Origin: CBDUBS01 sp965365445
GTDB lineage: Bacteria; Bacteroidota; Rhodothermia; Rhodothermales; DASSAV01
Assembly (NCBI GenBank): GCA_965365445.1
Contig: CBDUBS010000169.1
Coordinates: forward strand, 1 to 8,108
Reading direction: 5' to 3'
Length of the DNA: 8,108 nucleotides
The notes beneath the pieces are model-generated. The model was not told the origin of the DNA. It worked only from the letters and a program-made list of their open reading frames with translations, and did not search any database. Of this stretch, positions 1-7,590 are shown piece by piece. The translations under genes and the position numbers were made by a program. Numbering within the stretch: position 1 is the stretch's first letter; each line of letters begins with the position of its first letter.

Positions 1-3000
1 GGTGCGGTATCCGCTCGTCATGGATCTGAACGAGTACCGCCGCTCCAGGCTTGCGGACGGGATGCACTCCAATTGGGAAGCGCTCATCGATCAGCGTTCG
101 AGGGCCCGGGCGCAGCAGCAACGCGGGGGCCTGGGGCTGAACATCGTAGTGCCCGGTGGACGACAAAGCGCCTTTTCTACGATTTTCGGGAAGAACCAGG
201 TAGACCTGCGGGTCACAGGGCAGGCGTACATCCAGGCCGGGTTCGACCACCGGCGCAGCGATCAGCAGGCGGCCTATACCGGCCGGGCCGGGCGGACGGA
301 TCCGCTCTTCAAACAGGACCTGAGTCTGGGGATAACCGGCACCATCGGAGATAAGCTTCGCGTAGACGTAAGCTGGGATACGCAGAACCAGTTCGACTAT
401 CAGAACCAGCTCAAGCTCCAGTACACCGGCTACGAGGACGAGATCATACAGAAGATCGAGGCCGGTAACGTGTTCCTGCAAACCCCTTCTACCCTCATAC
501 GGGGCGGACAGAGCCTGTTCGGCATCAAGAGCGAGTTGCAGATCGGCGGAGTGCACCTGACCACCGTAGCCAGCCAGCAGGAAGGGCAGGCAAACAACCT
601 GTCCATCAAGGGGGGCGCGCAGGAAACGGAATTCGACATCAAGCCCATCGATTACGAGCAGAACACCAACTTTTTCCTATCCTATTATTTCCGTAATCGG
701 TGGGAGGACGCGCTATCCAGTCCGCCCAACATCCTTCTGGCGAACGGGTTCGACGGCATCACCGACATCGAAATCTGGAAACTGGATAAATCGAGCCTCA
801 ACCCCGAGGAGCAAAACGCCCGCGAAATAATCGCCCTGGTGGACCTGGGCGAGCCCGGCTGGAAAACGGTGCTGACCCAGCCGAGTACGTACGATCTGGA
901 GCAGCTTCCGGACGAACGGAACGATCAGTACGAGCCCGAGGAGTTGCGCAACCAGCTGGCCGCCGGCACCGTCATACCGGAGGAATACCTCAGGTCGCCG
1001 CGCATGGAGCAACCGCTGGCCGCTTCCGATTTCCAGCGAGGCCGGTTCCGGAAGCTTCAACCCGTCAGGGATTTCGATTTCGACCCCATCCTGGGGTACG
1101 TATCCCTCAAGCAGCAGCTTCAGGAGTCCGAAGCGCTGGCGGTGGCCTACCGGTACATGGCGGGCGGCCGTTCGATCCAGATCGGCGAATTTGCGTCCGA
1201 AACCGGCGGCTCGGGAAGCACCCAGAACGACCGCCGCCTGGTGCTGAAACTGCTCCGGCCGATCAACCTCAGGCAGCCCGCTCCGGCTGAAAACTTCGAC
1301 CCGGCGGCCTGGTACCTGGAGTTGCGCAACATCTACCGACTGCCCGGCTACAACGTTACCGAGAATGGATTTGAACTGAGCATCGAGTTCGAACCGCCCG
1401 GCAAGTCGGCTTCGACCCGGTTGACCGGGGTACTGGGCGGGGTAAGCGGGCAGCGCACCCTGTTGCAACTCCTCGGTCTGGACCGCGTGAACAGCGAGGG
1501 CGCCCCCACATCGGACGACCGGTTCGACTTTTTGGCCGGTTACACGATCGAACCCACCACCAGCCGGCTCATCTTTCCCTACCTGGAACCGTTCGGATCG
1601 CACATCGCCCGGCTGATCCAGTCATCCGGCACGGAGGCGGCGAAGGCGCAGGCGGACCTGTACGTGTTCAAAAACCTGTACACCGAAAAAAAGGAGAACG
1701 CCCGCAAGGACACGCAGCACGACATTTACCGGGTGCGCGGGGCCAACCAGGGATCGGTGCAGTCGTACTACGACCTGGGCGCCTTTGCGGGCGTCATCCC
1801 CGGCTCGGTGCGGGTTACGAGCGGCGGCACGCCTCTTTCCGAAGGGGCCGACTACATCGTGGATTACCAGAGCGGTTCGGTAACGATAACCAATCCGAGC
1901 TACCTGACCTCCGGGCGCGACATCGACATAACGTACGAGCAGAACCAGTTTCTCAACCTGCAAAAAAAGACGCTCATCGGCGCCCGGGCCGATTATAGCC
2001 TGAACGACCAGATCGGCCTTGGCGCGACCATGATGCGCCTGAGCCAGAAGTCGCCGGTGGATAAGTTCCGGCTCGGGGAAGAGCCGGTATCCAACCTGAT
2101 CTGGGGCGTGGACGGCACGATGAACTTCGAGCCGCGCTGGCTCACGTGGGCGGTGGATGCGTTGCCGTTCATCCAGACGAAAGAGCTCAGCCGGATAAAC
2201 ATCACGGGCGAGTTTGCCCAGCTTCGGCCCGGCAACTCCGAAACGGTGGCCTTCGCCCAGACGCGGCGCAAGCTTCAAAAGGACTACAACCGGGATTTCA
2301 GCCAGGATGAGCTTTCCGGCATCTCGTACATCGACGACTTCGAAGGGTTCGAAAACACATACTCGCTCAAGCAGCCGGGAGCATGGGTGTTGAGCGCGGC
2401 GCCGGATTCGATAGGCATCATCGATCCGACGCCGGGCAGCCCCGAAACAAACATCGGTTCGGCGTTTCAACTGGCGCGGAACAACTGGCGCGGCCGGATG
2501 GCCTGGTATCAGGTCAACCCTACGCTGTACGACGAACTTCGGGACCCCCGGTGGGCCGGCGACCCCGCCACACGCATCATCCCGGTGGAGGCCGTGTTCA
2601 ACCGGCAGCCGGTGAACTCAAGCGATCAGTACCTTTCCACGCTCGACCTGAACTTCAACCCGCGCGAGCGTGGGCCGTACAATTATACCGAAGACTTGCC
2701 GGGCTTTTTCACGAACCCGAAAGAGAGCTGGGGCGGCATCACGCAGCGCCTTCCGGAAGGATATAACGACTTTACGGTCAAGAATATCGAATTCGTAGAG
2801 TTCATCTTCCGGCCGTTCCCGGAAGGTACGTCCGGCGCCGGAACGGATGCGCGCCTGTACGTGGACCTGGGTTCCATCTCGGAGGATGTCATACCCAACG
2901 GCATGCCGAACACCGAAGACGGCCTGGCGACCGACAAACTGAGCCGCTCGGCGCTGGACATCATCCGGCGCAGCCGACTGCCCGAATCGATCCGCAACCA

Positions 3001-6000
3001 GAACGTCAACATCGATAAGGAGACGAACCGCACGGAGGACCTGGGCCTCGACGGCCTGGCTTCGTATGACAATACGCTGTACCGGGACGTAGACGGCAAC
3101 CCGCTCGATGAGTTTTCCATTTTCAGCTCCTTTCTGCAGAAGCTGGACCCCAATGCCATAAACGATCCGCTGTACCGGGCGGAGGTGGAAAAAGCGCTCG
3201 TCGATCCCTCCGGCGACGACTACCACAACTTCATGAACGACCGCTTCTTCGGTGATACGCGGTTCTTTCCGAACGGCCCGTCGCTTCAACAGCGTTTCAG
3301 CCATTTCTTCTCCGGCACCGAGCTCAACTCCTACGAGGCGCAAACCAAGCTCGCGCCCAATACGAGCACCCCGCGCGGCAACTCCCGGATGCCGGACTCC
3401 GAGGACCTGAATTATAACTCGACCGTCGATACGGACAACAGCTACTTCCAGTACGAGATCCCGCTCGACAAAGCCACGCTCGATGCGTTGGCTAAGGAAA
3501 CGGCGGTAGACGATTACATCGTGACGGAGTTGATCAACTACGACCAGCAGCCCTCCGGCTGGTACCAGGTCCGGATCCCCGTACGGAATTTCTCGCGCAA
3601 GGTGGGCAACCCGGATTACAGCCTCATCGAGTCCATCCGGCTGTGGATGACGGGACTGGAAAAACCGATGACGTTGCGGTTTGCCACATTCGAACTGGTG
3701 GGAACCCAGTGGCAAAAATCAACCGAAGTGCGCACCGATAGCGAGGATCCGTTCTTCCGGCCCGATACCACTTCCAAGCTCACCATCTCCAGCATCAACA
3801 ACGAGGAGAACGCCGATACCTACAGCGCCCCGGTAGAAGCCATTATCAGCCAGACCCGCACGGCCTACGGACAGGCCGAGTTTCAGCGGGAGCAGGCTAT
3901 GGCGTTGCGGGTGGAAGATCTGAAGCCGGGGCATCAGCAGGGCATTTACAAACCCTATCAGACGCAAAATCTCGATCTGCTCAAATACGGCAGCCTGCGC
4001 ATGTTTACGCACCTGCACGGGCTTCTGGCCGATAACATGTCGCTCGGCCAACTCGTACGGCAGAACATCGACGAGGCGCGTTCCAAGGTCCGGCTGTTCA
4101 TCCGCCTGGGCTCGAACGAAACGAATGACTACTACGAGTACGAGCAGCCGCTGACACCCAGCCCGGAGGGAAGCGGCAACAACCCGGACCTCATCTGGCA
4201 GACCCAGCAGATGTACAACGGAGAAATCAGGGACCTCAACTCGGTTGTCATCCATCTGGCCAGGTTGAACCAATTGCAGATCACCCGTGATGAATACCGC
4301 GACCCGGAGACGGGCCGGCTGTTCCCTCGGGACAGCCTGTTCTGGAACGTCGGCCCGGACGGGATTTTGCGAAACGAGGCGCTGGACATACAATCCGTGG
4401 CTCCTCCCGGCACGCGGATCGGGGTAAAGGGAACACCTTCGCTGAGCCGCGTGACCACGGTGGTAATCGGGGTGCGCAACCCGGCCGATTCGCGAAGCAC
4501 GGACCCGCGGGATGAATTGAAGGACGTGACCCTCTGGGTGAACGAATTGCGGGTGGCCGGCTACGACGCCCAGACGGGCCATGCCGGCCTCATCAATGCC
4601 GACTTCGGCCTGGCCGACCTGGGGAACATCCGGGGCAATTTCCAGATGCAGACGGACGGGTTCGGAGAGCTCTCCAGCACGCTCGGCGACCGGGATCAGG
4701 CGGCCTTTACCAACTGGGGCGTCAATGCCGACGTCAACCTGGATAAGTTCATCCCGGAGAAGTATGGCTGGTCCATCCCGGTATCGTACCAGATCCAGTC
4801 GAATACCACCACGCCCCGGTTTTCACCCGGTCGCGGCGACGTAGAACTGAGCCAGATCCTGGACGTCATCGAGTCCAAAAACATCGATGCGGTGCAGAAG
4901 GAGCAGGAGGTTCAGGAAGCCCTGGCTGCGGCGCAAAACCACAACGTCACGCAGTCGATTACGGCGCGGCTGCAAAAAACAGGCTCGCAATCCCGCTGGC
5001 TGCGCAATACGATCGACGGCATCGGAATCAACTACTCGTTCAGTAATTCCGACGGCCGAAACCCGTCGTTGCGCAACGACGACACCTGGCGCTGGTCCGG
5101 AACACTCAGTTACCGGTTCGCCACACGCAAACCCCGGACGGTGCGGCCGTTCTGGTTTATCGACGACCTGCCGGTGCTCGGGCTGCTCGGCGATTTGCAG
5201 TTCAACTACGTGCCGCAGACGGTCAACCTCTCCGGCACGGCATCCCGCAGTTTCGCTACGTCGCAGGACCGCCGCAACGTTCTTGAGGATCTGTCCGGGT
5301 TTGAACTGCCGGATCTGGTGGATAACCCTCTTCGGGAGCTGCACACTTTCACGCACCGCCGATCCACTACCGTCCAGTACAATCCGTTCAAGTTCCTGAA
5401 CCTCGGTTTCGATACAGGCACGGATCAGAGCCTGAACGCCATCGGGGTGGATACACTCTTCAGCACGATCTGGCGACAGCCGGATACGCAGGAGGATATG
5501 ACCCTCTGGGGCACGTCGCTGGATCAGGCCCTGGCCGACGGACTGGTGGATAGCCTGGCCCTGCAGGACGGTAGAGCCTGGGAAGCCCGGCGCCTCAACG
5601 TAATCCCGTCGGACCGCGTCGTGGGCCGCATCCTCAACGGCGCCGTCAGCCCGCGCACGGATCGGTACATGCAGCGTTTCACGGCTACATTCCAGCCGAC
5701 CTTCGCCAGCAAATGGAATTGGATTGCCATCCAGCCGGTAACGTACAATGCGGATTACAACTGGTCCAACGGATCGGTAGGCGTCAATAATTCCGGGGCG
5801 TCGGTCCTCTCGCGTGTCGAGTTGCGCGGCGGGCTGTCCCTCCGGCCGGTCGACTTCTGGCGCGGGTTCGATTTCTACAAGAACATGGAGCAGGCGCAAC
5901 GCGATGCCGAATCGAAGGCGGAATCGGACCGGCAGGAACGGATTCAGAAGCGCCGTACCCGACGCGAGGAGCGCAAGCGGCTGCTGGAGGCGCGCCGGGC

Positions 6001-7576
6001 CGCCGAAGCCGCCCTGCGCAGCGATACGACGATAACCAATCCGGACACGCTCGAAGCGCGCATCAAAGAAATATGGCAGGACGAAGCGGCTTCGGAAGAA
6101 ACGGAGTTGGAGCAGGCGGAAGATACTACGGCGTCCCGCCGGTTCGCCCTGCCCCTCCCGAGCCTGTCGGGGCTGCTGCGCCGCACCGTACTGGCCCTTA
6201 CCGGGATTACCGACCTGACGATCAGCTATTCCAACAGCCAGCAGTCGGCTTCGACCAACGTAGGGCGGTTCCTTCCCGGCGGAGGGATCGAGACGGATTA
6301 TACGCTGGTTGACGCCTTCAAGGGAAACGGCCCGTCCATCGGGTACCGATTTGGCCTCGAGCGCCGCATTCCACTTTACCAGCGGGTGCTGGACCCCCGG
6401 TTGCAGGCCGTAGACGCCCTTTCCGACGCTCAGAAACTAACCGCTCGGACCAACCTGCAACCCAGCCGCAACCTGCAAATCAACTTGAACTGGAATGCCG
6501 ATTGGGGAGATCAGGAGGACGTCACGTTCCGCGTGCAGAACCCCGGCGAGTACCCCCAGACCACCATTTCCGAAAACGGAAACAACCGCGCCTCGGTGTG
6601 GGCCTTCGGGGCGGATTATACCGGCATGTTGCAGGCCCAGTTCGATACGTACCTGCGGGATTTCAATGCGGCTACCCCGGAGGAAAAACAGGAAGGAATA
6701 GGCGATACCAACGGCGACGGCCGTATCGTGCTGACCAATGAGTCAATCGTATCGGATTTCCAGCAGGCGTTCATGTCGGGGCTGGGGACCGTTGACCGCA
6801 ACGGCTTTCTTCCGGCGCCCATGCCGTCCTGGACTGTAACATACAGCGGGATAACCAACTGGCCGATCATCCGCAGCCTGGTGAGCAGCGCCACCCTGCG
6901 CCACGCCTACAGCGCCGATTACGCCACGGATTACCGAACCAATATGGCGGCCCGGGCGGGCGACGACCGCACCCGGTTCGACCTGGGCGGATACACCATC
7001 CTGGGAGTGCTCCCCCTGTATGAGGCGGGCGCCATTCGGATCAACGAGCGGTACAGCCCGCTGGTAGGCGTGGACCTGGCGTTCAAGGGCCGTCTGAATG
7101 CCAATATCGCATGGAACGAGACGAACAGTTACTCGTTGAGCCCCACGGCGTATTCGATCAGCGAGATGAAAACGGAGGAGCTATCCGTTACCGCGAGCTA
7201 CCAGCGCCAGGGCATGAGGCTCCCCTTTATCCCGGGGAAACGCCTGAACAACCGGATCAATTTCAGCGTCACCCTGGCCTATGCCAAAACCGCCGACCAG
7301 ACGTATAACCTTAACCGGGCCATTACGGATGCGTTGCAAGCCTATGAACTCAACCCCACCGATTTCGATGTAAAGAGCATTCTTTCCAGCAGCAACGTAT
7401 CCGTCATAACGGACGTCAGCCGCCTCACCATGGCCCCGAAAATCTCCTATCAGTTCAGCAACCGGGTGTCGGCCGATTTTACGCTCCGGTATGAGAAATT
7501 CCAGGGAGACGGCCGGCAGCTATCCTATTCGAACATGACAGGCAACTTCAACGTGCGCGTGAGCATTTCCAATTGA
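1..7576 (+). CDS. sprA: SprA/Sov, type IX secretion outer-membrane translocon (5'-partial)
   Basis: SprA forms the very large outer-membrane beta-barrel channel through which T9SS cargo with C-terminal sorting domains leaves the cell; in the family it works with PorV and a plug protein and is also needed for gliding in flavobacteria. Family landmarks in the 2524 visible residues: EIIQKIEAGNV (about 147-157), STLIRGGQSLFG (163-174), YYFRN near 230, GYVSL (365-369), AVAYRY (380-385), GSVRVTSGG (601 onwards), YIDDFEG (776-782), NPRERGPYN (886-894), GLDG (1015-1018), LWMTG (1214-1218), LWVNELR (1511-1517), KFIPEKYGW (1582 onwards), MPSWTVTYSG (2274-2283). The frame is uninterrupted to TGA at 7574-7576, and the protein ends in a likely barrel strand (NFNVRVSISN). 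The GTG at position 2 is probably not the start: no signal peptide is visible, and YPLVMDLNEY resembles an internal family segment. I infer that a signal peptide and some tens of residues lie upstream. The full protein would then exceed the roughly 2300-2500 residues usual in flavobacteria. Identification is near certain; barrel topology is taken from the family. Confidence 0.96.
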   Translation, partial: VRYPLVMDLNEYRRSRLADGMHSNWEALIDQRSRARAQQQRGGLGLNIVVPGGRQSAFSTIFGKNQVDLRVTGQAYIQAGFDHRRSDQQAAYTGRAGRTDPLFKQDLSLGITGTIGDKLRVDVSWDTQNQFDYQNQLKLQYTGYEDEIIQKIEAGNVFLQTPSTLIRGGQSLFGIKSELQIGGVHLTTVASQQEGQANNLSIKGGAQETEFDIKPIDYEQNTNFFLSYYFRNRWEDALSSPPNILLANGFDGITDIEIWKLDKSSLNPEEQNAREIIALVDLGEPGWKTVLTQPSTYDLEQLPDERNDQYEPEELRNQLAAGTVIPEEYLRSPRMEQPLAASDFQRGRFRKLQPVRDFDFDPILGYVSLKQQLQESEALAVAYRYMAGGRSIQIGEFASETGGSGSTQNDRRLVLKLLRPINLRQPAPAENFDPAAWYLELRNIYRLPGYNVTENGFELSIEFEPPGKSASTRLTGVLGGVSGQRTLLQLLGLDRVNSEGAPTSDDRFDFLAGYTIEPTTSRLIFPYLEPFGSHIARLIQSSGTEAAKAQADLYVFKNLYTEKKENARKDTQHDIYRVRGANQGSVQSYYDLGAFAGVIPGSVRVTSGGTPLSEGADYIVDYQSGSVTITNPSYLTSGRDIDITYEQNQFLNLQKKTLIGARADYSLNDQIGLGATMMRLSQKSPVDKFRLGEEPVSNLIWGVDGTMNFEPRWLTWAVDALPFIQTKELSRINITGEFAQLRPGNSETVAFAQTRRKLQKDYNRDFSQDELSGISYIDDFEGFENTYSLKQPGAWVLSAAPDSIGIIDPTPGSPETNIGSAFQLARNNWRGRMAWYQVNPTLYDELRDPRWAGDPATRIIPVEAVFNRQPVNSSDQYLSTLDLNFNPRERGPYNYTEDLPGFFTNPKESWGGITQRLPEGYNDFTVKNIEFVEFIFRPFPEGTSGAGTDARLYVDLGSISEDVIPNGMPNTEDGLATDKLSRSALDIIRRSRLPESIRNQNVNIDKETNRTEDLGLDGLASYDNTLYRDVDGNPLDEFSIFSSFLQKLDPNAINDPLYRAEVEKALVDPSGDDYHNFMNDRFFGDTRFFPNGPSLQQRFSHFFSGTELNSYEAQTKLAPNTSTPRGNSRMPDSEDLNYNSTVDTDNSYFQYEIPLDKATLDALAKETAVDDYIVTELINYDQQPSGWYQVRIPVRNFSRKVGNPDYSLIESIRLWMTGLEKPMTLRFATFELVGTQWQKSTEVRTDSEDPFFRPDTTSKLTISSINNEENADTYSAPVEAIISQTRTAYGQAEFQREQAMALRVEDLKPGHQQGIYKPYQTQNLDLLKYGSLRMFTHLHGLLADNMSLGQLVRQNIDEARSKVRLFIRLGSNETNDYYEYEQPLTPSPEGSGNNPDLIWQTQQMYNGEIRDLNSVVIHLARLNQLQITRDEYRDPETGRLFPRDSLFWNVGPDGILRNEALDIQSVAPPGTRIGVKGTPSLSRVTTVVIGVRNPADSRSTDPRDELKDVTLWVNELRVAGYDAQTGHAGLINADFGLADLGNIRGNFQMQTDGFGELSSTLGDRDQAAFTNWGVNADVNLDKFIPEKYGWSIPVSYQIQSNTTTPRFSPGRGDVELSQILDVIESKNIDAVQKEQEVQEALAAAQNHNVTQSITARLQKTGSQSRWLRNTIDGIGINYSFSNSDGRNPSLRNDDTWRWSGTLSYRFATRKPRTVRPFWFIDDLPVLGLLGDLQFNYVPQTVNLSGTASRSFATSQDRRNVLEDLSGFELPDLVDNPLRELHTFTHRRSTTVQYNPFKFLNLGFDTGTDQSLNAIGVDTLFSTIWRQPDTQEDMTLWGTSLDQALADGLVDSLALQDGRAWEARRLNVIPSDRVVGRILNGAVSPRTDRYMQRFTATFQPTFASKWNWIAIQPVTYNADYNWSNGSVGVNNSGASVLSRVELRGGLSLRPVDFWRGFDFYKNMEQAQRDAESKAESDRQERIQKRRTRREERKRLLEARRAAEAALRSDTTITNPDTLEARIKEIWQDEAASEETELEQAEDTTASRRFALPLPSLSGLLRRTVLALTGITDLTISYSNSQQSASTNVGRFLPGGGIETDYTLVDAFKGNGPSIGYRFGLERRIPLYQRVLDPRLQAVDALSDAQKLTARTNLQPSRNLQINLNWNADWGDQEDVTFRVQNPGEYPQTTISENGNNRASVWAFGADYTGMLQAQFDTYLRDFNAATPEEKQEGIGDTNGDGRIVLTNESIVSDFQQAFMSGLGTVDRNGFLPAPMPSWTVTYSGITNWPIIRSLVSSATLRHAYSADYATDYRTNMAARAGDDRTRFDLGGYTILGVLPLYEAGAIRINERYSPLVGVDLAFKGRLNANIAWNETNSYSLSPTAYSISEMKTEELSVTASYQRQGMRLPFIPGKRLNNRINFSVTLAYAKTADQTYNLNRAITDALQAYELNPTDFDVKSILSSSNVSVITDVSRLTMAPKISYQFSNRVSADFTLRYEKFQGDGRQLSYSNMTGNFNVRVSISN
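176..721 (+). other. First SprA_N-type block of SprA
   Basis: Residues about 59-240 of the visible protein match the most conserved N-terminal segment of SprA homologues: STIFG followed by an amphipathic strand-rich stretch, a DTQNQFDYQNQLKLQY segment, EDEIIQKIEAGNV, STLIRGGQSLFGIKSELQIG, and the aromatic YYFRNRW. This block identifies the gene most readily. Alternating polar and hydrophobic residues suggest barrel or barrel-proximal strands. A related strand pattern recurs at about residues 588-780. The boundaries are approximate, judged by eye from remembered family sequences. Confidence 0.75.
1763..2347 (+). other. Second SprA_N-type block, ending in YIDDFEG
   Basis: Residues 588-782 carry the second conserved block of SprA. 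YDLGAFAGVIPGSVRVTSGG is followed by an EGADYIVDYQSGSVTI turn, a set of barrel-like strands and the family motif YIDDFEG at 776-782, after which comes the usual Trp-containing stretch (PGAWVLSAAP). SprA_N-type domains are known to occur more than once in this family. The order here is normal, and no deletion or shuffling is seen. Boundaries are approximate. Confidence 0.7.
3404..3439 (+). other. EF-hand-like acidic loop 1 in SprA (residues 1135-1146)
   Basis: The 12 residues DLNYNSTVDTDN sit in a longer acidic stretch (PDSEDLNYNSTVD) just before an aromatic strand (SYFQYEIPL). They resemble a calcium-binding EF-hand loop: D at position 1, N at 3, N at 5, a hydrophobic V at 8, D at 9 and N at 12. 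The usual Gly at 6 is Ser, and the bidentate Asp/Glu at 12 is Asn. From memory, SprA homologues carry a related PDxEDxNxDNTL-type segment here, so the site is probably conserved. Metal binding is inference only. Confidence 0.45.
5888..6133 (+). other. Dipolar charged, probably helical segment of SprA (residues 1963-2044)
   Basis: This 82-residue stretch differs from the strand-rich protein around it. It begins with mixed charge, becomes strongly basic (RIQKRRTRREERKRLLEARR), then Ala-rich, and ends acidic (DEAASEETELEQAED). It has few aromatics and long runs without strand-breaking residues, which suggests a long helix or coiled coil. It lies between a WRGFDFYKNM segment and the barrel-like LTISYSNSQQSAST. 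SprA homologues have a charged variable linker at this place, so it is probably an elongated version of a family feature and not a foreign domain. Which side of the membrane it faces is not evident from the sequence. Confidence 0.55.
6704..6739 (+). other. EF-hand/dockerin-like loop 2 in SprA (residues 2235-2246)
   Basis: The sequence DTNGDGRIVLTN closely matches the first part of a calcium-binding loop: D1, N3, D5, G6 and I8 are all canonical. Position 9 is Val and position 12 is Asn, with Glu at 13, so the site would be weakened or shifted. It is followed by an apparent helix (ESIVSDFQQAFMSGLG), then by the conserved MPSWTVTYSG strand. It lies in a loop that is shorter in flavobacterial SprA as I remember it. 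Calcium binding is inferred from the motif alone. Confidence 0.5.
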
Positions 7577-7590
7577 CGGGGCCGGTCCCT
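7577..7590 (+). other. sprA-lipB intergenic gap with GC-rich near-palindrome
   Basis: Only 14 bases separate the sprA stop from the first lipB ATG. Positions 7578-7589 read GGGGCCGGTCCC, an almost perfect 12-base palindrome with one G/T mismatch. As RNA it could form a 4-bp stem, including one G-U pair, with a CCGG loop. No T-run follows, so it is not a typical intrinsic terminator. No promoter fits in the gap, and there is no good Shine-Dalgarno sequence at normal spacing for the ATG at 7591. Such sites are often weak in Bacteroidota. Confidence 0.45.

Noticed and set aside
2..4. GTG at position 2 as the true start of sprA
   Set aside because: It lies at the window edge, no signal peptide follows, and the next residues (YPLVMDLNEY) resemble an internal SprA segment. 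The gene most likely begins upstream of the window.
4581..5399. Same-strand out-of-frame ORFs inside sprA (4581-4844, 4887-5399)
   Set aside because: Their products are Arg/Ser-rich, as expected from reading GC-rich coding DNA in the wrong frame. They have no family resemblance and lie wholly inside a conserved part of sprA.
713..5899. A series of long antisense reading frames (713-1603, 1622-2470, 2618-3715, 3719-4582, 4823-5899)
   Set aside because: All lie in the one antisense frame that is in codon register with sprA. Stops there require sense TTA, CTA or TCA codons, which are scarce in this GC-rich gene. Their translations show no recognisable domain, and sprA is unambiguous over the same DNA.
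1883..6043. An exact 15-base repeat, ACGATAACCAATCCG, at 1883-1897 and 6029-6043
   Set aside because: Both copies encode TITNP-like residues in the same frame inside sprA. Two short copies about 4 kb apart, with no flanking similarity, fit chance plus codon bias better than a functional repeat.
7577..7590. Intrinsic terminator between sprA and lipB
   Set aside because: The possible stem is only 4 bp with one G-U pair, has no U-tract after it, and abuts the lipB start codon.
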